This document shows, piece by piece, positions 1-6,200 of a stretch of DNA of 15,410 nt. The DNA is from a bacterium (lineage in GTDB: Bacteria; Patescibacteriota; Patescibacteriia; Patescibacteriales; JAKAJF01): NCBI GenBank assembly GCA_021813875.1, contig JAKAJF010000010.1:1-15410 (forward strand), in the 5' to 3' direction. The position numbers were made by a program, and so were the translations under genes. A model generated the notes under the pieces. The model saw nothing but the letters and a program-made list of their open reading frames with translations, did no database searches and was not told the origin of the DNA. Numbering within the stretch: the first letter of the stretch is position 1; every line of letters starts with the position of its first letter.

Positions 1-495
1 TTAGCAGATGCTGGAATCGAACTGGTGGGTATGGAAGACAGGGAGTTCCGCCTGGCCATGATACTTGAAAAAATAAGAGATGAATACGACTTTATCATTA
101 TTGACGGCCCCCCTTCCTTAGGGCTCCTGACCATCAACAGTCTGGTGGCGGCCGACGAGATATTGATTCCCGTGCAGAGCGAGTACTTCGCCCTCGAAGG
201 CTTGGGCCAGCTTTTGAATACTATTTCTTTAGTGCAGGCCAACCTGAAACCGGAATTGAGCATCATGGGCGCCATCATCACTATGTTCGACAAAAGGAAC
301 AACTTATCTTCTTCGGTCATGAACGAATTATATCAGTATTTCCCCAACCGGCTTTTCCGCACCGTCATCCCGAGAAGCGTCAAGCTCGCCGAAGCGCCCA
401 GCTATGGACGCTCGATCCTGCATTATGACCCCAAATCACGCGGCGGCCGCGCTTATGAAAAATTAGCCAGAGAAATTATTGATTTACAAAAATAG
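1..495 (+). CDS. parA: ParA/Soj chromosome-partition ATPase, C-terminal part (5' end outside window)
   Basis: The open frame enters at base 1 (Leu-Ala-Asp...) with no start codon, so this is the 3' part of a gene; about 164 codons are visible. ParA is a MinD/ParA-type P-loop ATPase that forms dynamic assemblies on DNA and, with ParB, separates replicated chromosomes. What shows it: the segment FIIIDGPPSLGLLTINSL, the Walker B region typical of ParA, followed by the QSEYFALEGLGQLL helix and a late PRSVKLAEAPSYGRSI segment, all standard in ParA/Soj. The deviant Walker A lies upstream and is not visible. parB follows at 869, but a GIY-YIG gene with hairpin repeats lies in between, so the usual tight parAB spacing is broken. 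Identification is secure. Confidence 0.95.
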   Translation, partial: LADAGIELVGMEDREFRLAMILEKIRDEYDFIIIDGPPSLGLLTINSLVAADEILIPVQSEYFALEGLGQLLNTISLVQANLKPELSIMGAIITMFDKRNNLSSSVMNELYQYFPNRLFRTVIPRSVKLAEAPSYGRSILHYDPKSRGGRAYEKLAREIIDLQK

Positions 496-499
496 AGTT

Positions 500-525
500 C
501 GTCATTCCCGCGCAGGCGGGAATCT
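500..525 (+). repeat. Left inverted repeat with CCCGC hairpin
   Basis: CGTC tag (500-503) followed by an 8-bp perfect stem, ATTCCCGC (504-511) with GCGGGAAT (516-523), around the loop GCAG. It matches the reverse complement of 820-845 at 22 of 26 positions. One stem difference is compensatory: T506-A521 here is C-G in the right copy. No T-run follows, so it is not an intrinsic terminator. Confidence 0.85.
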
Positions 526-530
526 GTAAG

Positions 531-815
531 ATGAATGAGAAATTATCCTATGTTTATATCTTGGCGAGCAAAAAGAATGGTGTTTTATATATTGGAGTAA
601 CTTCAAATTTAATTAATAGAATATATCAACATAAAAAAGGATTGCTTGAAGGTTTTACAAAAAAATACAAAATTAAAAGTTTGGTGTTTTACGAAACTTA
701 TGGTGATATTCAAGAAGCATTCAGAAGGGAAAAGCAACTCAAAAAATGGAACCGAGAATGGAAAATAAAATTGATAGAAAAAGATAATCCGGAATGGAAT
801 GATATAAAGATTTAA
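531..815 (+). CDS. Small GIY-YIG domain endonuclease
   Basis: A 94-aa single-domain GIY-YIG protein of the UvrC-N/URI class. The hallmark pieces are YVYIL (7-11) in the GIY position, LYIG (19-22) as the YIG motif, the conserved Arg30 in NRIYQHKKG, and the catalytic Glu67 in the helix EAFRREKQLKKW (62-73). The family cuts DNA by a single-metal mechanism; the target of this protein is unknown. The gene is clearly AT-richer than parA and parB on either side, by eye near 30% G+C, which suggests a separate origin. The start lies 5 nt after the left hairpin repeat and the stop 4 nt before the right one, so gene and repeats look like one unit. No clear Shine-Dalgarno site precedes the ATG. Confidence 0.9.
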   Translation: MNEKLSYVYILASKKNGVLYIGVTSNLINRIYQHKKGLLEGFTKKYKIKSLVFYETYGDIQEAFRREKQLKKWNREWKIKLIEKDNPEWNDIKI

Positions 816-819
816 ATTT

Positions 820-845
820 AGATCCCCGCTTTCGCGGGGATGACG
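820..845 (-). repeat. Right inverted repeat with CCCGC hairpin
   Basis: Inverted partner of 500-525: an 8-bp perfect stem, ATCCCCGC (822-829) with GCGGGGAT (834-841), loop TTTC, and GACG (842-845) as the mirrored outer tag. Read on the - strand in one frame it encodes SPRKRGS, a peptide that turns up often in spurious ORFs across such repeats, which suggests a widespread repeat family. Confidence 0.85.
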
Positions 846-868
846 ATAAAATCTTAAATGAATAAAAT

Positions 869-1744
869 ATGTCTAATGGTTTAGGAAGGGGACTTGGATC
901 CCTGATTCCGCAAAAAGTCAAAAAGGTCGCTTCCACGCCTTCGGGGGAAGCGGTCATTGATATCATCTCTGAGAGCGACCGCGATAAAGTCTTGAAGATC
1001 TCTCCGGCCTTCATCAAGGTCAATCCCATGCAGCCTCGCAAGAGGTTCGTGGAGCAGAACCTGGATGAATTGGTCGAATCGATCAGGCAGTATGGGATCA
1101 TCCAACCCTTGATCGTGACCAAGGCCGATGGAGAATATGAATTGATCGCCGGCGAGCGCCGCCTGCGAGCTTCCAAGATCATCGGCCTCGAGAAAGTGCC
1201 GGTCATCTTACGCGACGCCGATAGTCAGGAAAAGCTCGAGGTCGCTTTGATCGAGAATGTCCAGCGGGCCGACCTTGATCCGATCGAGACCGCTATCGCT
1301 TACCGCAAGTTGATGGATGAATTTAACCTGACCCAGGAGGAAGTGGCCAAGAAGATCGGCAAATCGAGGCCGGTGGTCGCCAACTCCTTGAGGCTCCTGA
1401 ACCTTCCCGAAGAGATCCAGTTGGCCTTGATCGACGGGCGCCTGAGCGAGGGCCACGCCAAGCTTCTGGTCGGCCTCGACTCGGAAGAAAAGCAGATGGC
1501 CCTGTTCCGGAAGATCGCCCTGAAGAGCTTGACGGTGGCCGACACTCTGGAGGAGGCGCGCCGGATGGGAGGGACCAAGCAGGCAAGAGTCAAGATCAAT
1601 TATGCCGATAAGGATAAAGAATTTGCCTTCCGGGAATTCTTCAAGACTAAGGCCGAGATCAAGCGCAAGGGCAAGGGTGGGCAGATCATCATAGATTTCT
1701 ATAGCGATGAGGAGCTGGGAGTGATGGTGGAGAAGATAAAATAG
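869..1744 (+). CDS. parB: ParB/Spo0J chromosome-partition CTPase, parS-binding
   Basis: A 291-aa protein of normal ParB length. ParB binds parS, loads as a CTP-dependent sliding clamp on DNA near the origin and stimulates ParA. Visible domains: the N-terminal GLGRGLGSLIP peptide (4-14) that contacts ParA; the ParB-N CTPase fold with NPMQPRKRF (52-60), the CTP-binding box GERRLRA (95-101) and ENVQRADLDPIE (129-140); the helix-turn-helix LTQEEVAKKIGKSRPVVANS (154-173); and a C-terminal dimerisation region ending in GQIIIDFYSDEEL. The start at 869 keeps the ParA-contact peptide at the N-terminus and is preceded by an AT-rich stretch without a good Shine-Dalgarno site. A terminator follows directly. 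I saw no parS-like palindrome in the window. Confidence 0.96.
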   Translation: MSNGLGRGLGSLIPQKVKKVASTPSGEAVIDIISESDRDKVLKISPAFIKVNPMQPRKRFVEQNLDELVESIRQYGIIQPLIVTKADGEYELIAGERRLRASKIIGLEKVPVILRDADSQEKLEVALIENVQRADLDPIETAIAYRKLMDEFNLTQEEVAKKIGKSRPVVANSLRLLNLPEEIQLALIDGRLSEGHAKLLVGLDSEEKQMALFRKIALKSLTVADTLEEARRMGGTKQARVKINYADKDKEFAFREFFKTKAEIKRKGKGGQIIIDFYSDEELGVMVEKIK

Positions 1745-1755
1745 ATTGATTTCTT

Positions 1756-1784
1756 AAAGAAGGGCCCTTGGAAGCCCTTCTTTT
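1756..1784 (+). terminator. Intrinsic terminator of the parAB unit
   Basis: Ten-bp stem AAAGAAGGGC (1756-1765) with GCCCTTCTTT (1774-1783), loop CCTTGGAA, then T-rich sequence. It begins 11 nt after the parB stop. Its T-tract runs directly into the TTGACA of the next promoter. Confidence 0.9.
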
Positions 1785-1785
1785 A

Positions 1786-1814
1786 TTGACAATAAGGAAA
1801 AAACCTGCTATTTT
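1786..1814 (+). promoter_or_regulatory. Promoter 1 of tandem pair (TTGACA-N17-TATTTT)
   Basis: -35 TTGACA at 1786-1791, 17-nt spacer, -10 TATTTT at 1809-1814. The -35 is a perfect sigma-70 hexamer and abuts the parB terminator. It would drive the 42-aa gene at 1892. Confidence 0.7.
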
Positions 1815-1831
1815 TAAAAGTTGCTTTTTTA

Positions 1832-1860
1832 TTGACAGCTTGAGGTTTGAATGATATTTT
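1832..1860 (+). promoter_or_regulatory. Promoter 2 of tandem pair (TTGACA-N17-TATTTT)
   Basis: -35 TTGACA at 1832-1837, 17-nt spacer, -10 TATTTT at 1855-1860, exactly 46 nt downstream of promoter 1 and with identical hexamers and spacing. It leaves a leader of about 25 nt before the start at 1892. Confidence 0.8.
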
Positions 1861-1891
1861 CAGTCATCTATTAACGAAAGGAGCGAGCAAT

Positions 1892-2020
1892 ATGTTCTTT
1901 AGAATCTGGCAGAGGTTGAGCGAACTTTTGTCTTCCCGTCCGCTCGTGGCGGAAAAGGCGGCAGTCACTCATTCAGAGGAGATGGGTCACACTCCGCCCG
2001 ATGAATTCGGTTGGTGCTAA
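1892..2020 (+). CDS. Small orphan protein, 42 aa
   Basis: Not recognised. The peptide starts MFFRIWQRLSELLSSRP, an amphipathic basic/hydrophobic segment, continues with acidic and proline residues and ends in EFGWC. Evidence that it is real: a strong Shine-Dalgarno AAAGGAG (1877-1883) 8 nt before the ATG, two near-consensus promoters just upstream, and a second gene starting 20 nt after its stop with its own Shine-Dalgarno, so the two form an operon. The C-terminal cysteine and short length would fit a small secreted, membrane-associated or toxin/regulator peptide, but nothing in the sequence selects among these. Confidence 0.65.
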   Translation: MFFRIWQRLSELLSSRPLVAEKAAVTHSEEMGHTPPDEFGWC

Positions 2021-2040
2021 CAGATAGAGGAAGGAGAGAG

Positions 2041-2537
2041 ATGCAAATTCTTGAACAGAGAGCGAGAAAGGGGACTGCCAAGCAGATCAAGATGGTGGTC
2101 GGCAGGCTGGCAGAGCTCGGCGTCGCCGTTCCGGACGAGGAGATAAGACTGAGAGCCGGCGACAGCCGCGACCGGGTCGTCATCAGGGGCTTTTTGCCCT
2201 TGAAGGCTTTTGCCATAAGGGTCGAGTTCCTTTTTGGGCGGAAATTTTTCGAGGCCGAGAAGGAGGCGGTCATCGGCGATAGCTTCCAGCTCTTCCTCGA
2301 GTCGACCCAGGAAGATGAGAGAAAAATAAACTGGGACCAGCCTTATATCATCTTGAGGCAGGGAGGAACCGCTTTTTCTACGATTACCGCCCGAGCGCCG
2401 ATCCGTCCACCAAGGACGAAGAGATCCTCCCGAGAGGACTCTCCTTCGTGGAGGAATTCCTGGCCGCGAACGGAAGATTTCTGAATTCTACTTTCGTCCG
2501 CGGCAACCCTCTCAAAAAGAGGCAGGAGATAGTCTAA
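2041..2537 (+). pseudogene. Orphan protein, ~165 aa, split by a -1 frameshift at a T5 run
   Basis: Not recognised. Translation from ATG 2041 (Shine-Dalgarno AAGGAG at 2031-2036) gives a coherent, charged protein up to about residue 112 (...YIILRQGGTAF). After that the zero frame turns into low-quality sequence rich in Arg, Pro and Ser and stops at 2484. In the -1 frame, beginning at the T-run 2373-2377, the reading continues naturally (FFYDYRPSADPSTKDEEILP... to ...NPLKKRQEIV) and stops at 2535-2537, directly before a terminator. One extra T in the run would join both halves. This may be a decayed gene, a sequence error, or a programmed or transcriptional slip: an SD-like AGGGAGG (2360-2366) lies 6 nt before the T-run. 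The upstream 42-aa gene is its operon partner. Confidence 0.75.
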
Positions 2538-2544
2538 AATTTCG

Positions 2545-2570
2545 GAGGAGATTCTTATCTCCTCTTTTTT
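2545..2570 (+). terminator. Intrinsic terminator after the frameshifted orphan gene
   Basis: Seven-bp stem GAGGAGA (2545-2551) with TCTCCTC (2558-2564), loop TTCTTA, then T6 (2565-2570). It lies 7 nt after the -1 frame stop at 2537 rather than close to the zero-frame stop at 2484, which supports the -1 frame as the true 3' part of the gene. Confidence 0.9.
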
Positions 2571-2571
2571 G

Positions 2572-2600
2572 TTGACTTCTTAGGGAATAGATGATATTTT
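2572..2600 (+). promoter_or_regulatory. Promoter (TTGACT-N17-TATTTT) for the 191-aa membrane protein gene
   Basis: -35 TTGACT at 2572-2577, 17-nt spacer, -10 TATTTT at 2595-2600, starting one base after the preceding terminator's T-run. The ATGATATTTT context of the -10 is shared with the promoter at 1832-1860. Confidence 0.8.
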
Positions 2601-2650
2601 TATTTATTAAATCGCCCTTTTCATACATTCTCGAAATAAGGAGAGAATAG

Positions 2651-3226
2651 ATGCCGCTTATCATGATGGATATCTGGTTGTTGTCAGCTTCTCAGAGATT
2701 CTCTGAAAAATTCCAAAGATTGACCGGCAAAACTTGTTTTTTCCTGGCTAAAATTTTTTATTTAATCCAGATCATCATCACCGTTCTGTTTCTCCTGTTT
2801 GTTTATTTAGCCTATCCACCTGTCGTGTGGGCGGTCTTGTCTATTCCGGCTTTATTTTTCGTCCGTTCCCGTTCAAGAAGAGTAAAAGAGACGGAAAAGG
2901 AAGAAAGGTTTTTCTTTAAGAAAGGCTTAGGTCATGGCAACGCTTATTGCTTGCTGCTTCTTCCTCGTAGGCTTTCTACCTCTCTGACCTTCCTCTTTTT
3001 CATTTTGTTAGATGTCGGCAGATTCAACTATTTCAACCTATCTTTGGACGTGGGCATTTTATGCGAAGCCGTGGCGCTTTACTTCCGTTCCTGCACCCCG
3101 CTTCCGCCCTCGAAGAGCAAGGTAAGAAAATGGCTGGAAACGGCCAAGGAAAAAATTAAAGGAGCGCTCGATCCGGCTCCGGAGCCCGCTCCTAACCCAG
3201 TGAGAATCGCCCTTTTTAGACGGTAA
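2651..3226 (+). CDS. Orphan multi-pass membrane protein, 191 aa
   Basis: Not recognised. Hydrophobic segments appear near residues 30-54 and 57-72, then a basic/acidic loop RSRSRRVKETEKEE (72-85), then further hydrophobic stretches near 109-121 and 128-145. A soluble lysine-rich tail follows with a short proline repeat APEPAPNP (177-184). Three to four membrane passes are likely. The start has a strong Shine-Dalgarno AAGGAG (2638-2643) 7 nt upstream and its own promoter at 2572-2600. The last codons form the left arm of a terminator. It stands alone between two terminators as a monocistronic unit. Function unknown; a small inner-membrane accessory protein is as far as the sequence goes. Confidence 0.8.
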   Translation: MPLIMMDIWLLSASQRFSEKFQRLTGKTCFFLAKIFYLIQIIITVLFLLFVYLAYPPVVWAVLSIPALFFVRSRSRRVKETEKEERFFFKKGLGHGNAYCLLLLPRRLSTSLTFLFFILLDVGRFNYFNLSLDVGILCEAVALYFRSCTPLPPSKSKVRKWLETAKEKIKGALDPAPEPAPNPVRIALFRR

Positions 3227-3243
3227 AACAAACCGTCTTTTTT
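3218..3243 (+). terminator. Intrinsic terminator overlapping the stop of the membrane protein gene
   Basis: Seven-bp stem AGACGGT (3218-3224) with ACCGTCT (3232-3238), loop AAAACAA, then a T-run to 3243. The left arm includes the last two sense codons and the first base of the stop. Confidence 0.88.
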
Positions 3244-3245
3244 AT

Positions 3246-3274
3246 TTGCCAAAAGCCTCTTAAATGGGTAAGAT
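3246..3274 (+). promoter_or_regulatory. dnaE promoter (TTGCCA-N17-TAAGAT), probably leaderless
   Basis: -35 TTGCCA at 3246-3251, 17-nt spacer, -10 TAAGAT at 3269-3274. Only 6 nt separate the -10 from the dnaE ATG at 3281, so transcription would start at or next to the A of the start codon. No Shine-Dalgarno site is present, consistent with a leaderless mRNA. Confidence 0.75.
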
Positions 3275-3280
3275 AAAAGA

Positions 3281-6200
3281 ATGAAATTCGTGCATCTGCA
3301 TAACCATACCCACTACTCGTTACTCGACGGTCTGACCAGGATCGACGAGCTGGTCAATGCCGCCGTCGAGGACGGCGCTCCGGCCGTGGCCCTGACCGAC
3401 CACGGGGTGATGTACGGCGCCATCGAGTTCTATCAGAAATGCAAGAAGGCCGGCATCAAGCCGATCATCGGCGTCGAGGCTTACCTCGCCCCCGGTTCGC
3501 GCTTCGATAAGACTACCAAATCCGACGAAAGGAGCTTCCATCTTCTTCTTTTGGCCAAAAATACCGCCGGCTATAAGAATCTCTTGAAGCTGACCACCCT
3601 CGCCCATCTTGAAGGCTATTATTATAAGCCTCGCATCGATTGGGAAATTTTGAAAGAACATAGCGAAGGCCTGATCGCTTCGACCGCCTGCCTCGGGGGC
3701 GAGATTCCGCACCTGATCCGGGCCGGTAATTGGGAAAAGACCGAAAAAAGGATCCTTGAGTATAAGGAATTGTTCGGGGAAGGAAACTTTTATCTGGAGC
3801 TCCAGTCCCATCCTGACCTGGAAGGCCAGGCCGAACTCAACCGGGAACTGATCCGATTGTCCAAGAAATTGGACGTGCCCCTGGTAGCGACCAACGATCT
3901 CCATTATCTGAGGCAGGAAGATTGGGAGGCCCAGGACGTGCTTCTCTGCCTGCAGACCAAGAAGAAGAAGGATGACAAGGACCGGATGAGGATGGAAGGC
4001 CAGGATTTTTATTATAAATCGGCCAAAGAGATGGAAGAGGCCTTCAAGGAGGTTCCCGAGGCCATCGAAAATACTTTGAAAATCGCTGAGATGTGCGATG
4101 TGGAGATCCGGCTGGGCAATATCCAACTGCCCTATTTTAAAGTGCCCGAAGGCCTCGACGGCAATGATTATCTGAGACAGCTCTGCGAAGAAGGTCTTAA
4201 GAAACGTTACGGCAAAAATTATCAGGAGATCGACCAGGCGCGTCGGGAGAGGATGGATTATGAATTATCAGTCATCCGAAAGATGGGCTGGCCGTCCTAT
4301 TTTTTAATCGTGGCCGACTTCGTCAATTGGGCCAAGGAGGCCGGCGTTGTCGTCGGTCCGGGCAGAGGCTCGGCCGCCGGTTCGCTCGTCTGTTACCTGA
4401 CCGGCATCACCAATCTCGACCCCATCAAATATGACCTCCTCTTCGAGAGGTTCTTGAACCCGGACCGCATCTCCATGCCTGATATCGACATGGATTTCGC
4501 TGATATCCGCCGCGATGAGGTTTTGAGGTATGTCGAGGAGAAATACGGCAAAGACCATGTGTCTCAGATCATCACCTTCGGAACCATGGCCGCCCGCGCC
4601 GCCGTCCGCGACGTCGGCAGGGTGCTCGATTATCCTTATGATTATTGCGACCGGCTGGCCAAGATGATCCCGATGTTCTCCAAGATCGACCAGGCCATCA
4701 AAGGTGTCAACGAATTGAAAGAGATCTATAATACCGAGGAGGCGGCTAAGAAGATCCTCGATTACGCCCGCCGCCTGGAAGGCGTAGCTAGGCATGCTTC
4801 GACCCACGCTTGCGGTGTCCTGATCACCAAGGATCCCTTGAGCGACCAGGTGCCGGTGCAATACGCTTCTTCGTCGGACCGCACCATCGTCTCCCAATAC
4901 TCGCTCCATCCGATCGAAGACCTGGGACTTTTGAAGATGGATTTTTTGGGCCTCAAGAATCTGACCATCATTGAAAGCGCCCTGAAGATAATCAAGAATA
5001 CCCGCGGCGAGGAGATTGATATCGATAATATCCCGCTCGATGACACGGCCACTTATAGATCGTTCCAGGACGGAGAGACCACCGGCGTCTTCCAATTCGA
5101 ATCGAGCGGCATGAAAAGATATCTGCGGGAATTGAAACCGACCGAATTCGAGGATATCATCGCCATGGGCGCCCTATATCGTCCCGGACCGATGGAATGG
5201 ATCCCTGATTATATCGCCGGTAAGAACGGAAAGAAAAAGCCGGAGTATCTGCATCCCAAGATGCAACCGATCCTGGCCAAGACTTATGGCGTCGCCATCT
5301 ATCAGGAACAAGTCATGCAGATGGCTCGCGACCTAGCCGGCTTCACCATGGCCGAAGCCGACGTCTTGCGCAAAGCCGTGGGTAAGAAGATCCCCAAGCT
5401 TTTGGCCGAGCAAAAAGAGAAATTCATCGACGGCTGCGTCAAGAATAGCATCTCTTCCGAACTGGCGGAAAAGATCTTCTCCTTTATCGAGCCGTTCGCG
5501 GGTTATGGCTTCAACCGTTCGCACGCGGCCTGTTACGCCATGATCGCCTACCAGACCGCCTATCTGAAGAGCCATTGGCCGACCGAATTCATGGCCGCCC
5601 TCCTGACTGCCGAGCAGCACGATATCGACCGCATCGCCGTCCTGATCGACGAGTGCCGCCATATGGGCATCGAGGTCAAGAGCCCGGACTTGAATCAATC
5701 ATTCGACTCCTTCACCGTGGTCACGAGCGGCACGGAAGCGAACGCGACCGTCAATAGGGAGGAAGAGGTCAAGACCATCCGCTTCGGGCTCAAGGCCATC
5801 AAGAATGTCGGCGAACATATCGCCGAAGTTATCATCAAGGAGAGGAAGAACAACGGTCCCTATAAGGATATTTCCGATTTTCTGGAAAGGGTCACGGACA
5901 AGGATCTGAATAAGAAATCTTTAGAAAGCCTGATCAAGAGCGGCAGCTTGGAAAAATTCGGCGAGAGAGGAGAACTCCTGACCAATATCGACAATCTTCT
6001 TAATTTCAGCAAGGAAGCCAATAAGACCAAGATGAACGGCCAAGTGAGCCTGTTTGCCGACGCTCCGGTCCTGAACTTGAGCGCCAAGATCCGCCTGGCC
6101 CCGGCCGCGGCCGCCAAGCAGAGCGAAAAGCTCGCCTGGGAGAAAGAATTTTTGGGAGTTTATATCACTGAACATCCCTTCAGCGAGTATAAGAGGCATG

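Larger units (their letters stand above)
500..845 (+). mobile_element. Hairpin-flanked GIY-YIG nuclease element inserted between parA and parB
   Basis: The unit is bounded by two copies of a 26-nt inverted repeat (500-525 and 820-845, 22 of 26 positions identical after reverse complementing). Each copy carries CGTC at its outer end followed by an 8-bp hairpin with a 4-nt loop. Inside is a single AT-rich GIY-YIG gene. This arrangement resembles REP sequences around RAYT transposases, where a short tag precedes a hairpin and copies flank the gene in inverted orientation. I see no target-site duplication next to either repeat. That the unit moves, and that the nuclease moves it, is inference from layout and base composition. 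Confidence 0.6.

Noticed and set aside
820..845. Right hairpin as a terminator of the GIY-YIG gene
   Set aside because: No T-run follows on either strand.
739..1206. - strand open frame of 155 codons with a SPRKRGS segment
   Set aside because: It is the shadow of parB, and the SPRKRGS segment comes from the right hairpin repeat read in one frame, a known source of false ORFs.
2416..2449. Strong hairpin as frameshift stimulator for the T5 run
   Set aside because: It lies about 38 nt downstream of the slip site, too far for the usual stimulator distance; kept only as a remark.
3320..5095. Long - strand open frames opposite dnaE (268 and 263 codons)
   Set aside because: They mirror the codon pattern of dnaE, have no promoter or ribosome site, and dnaE itself is certain.
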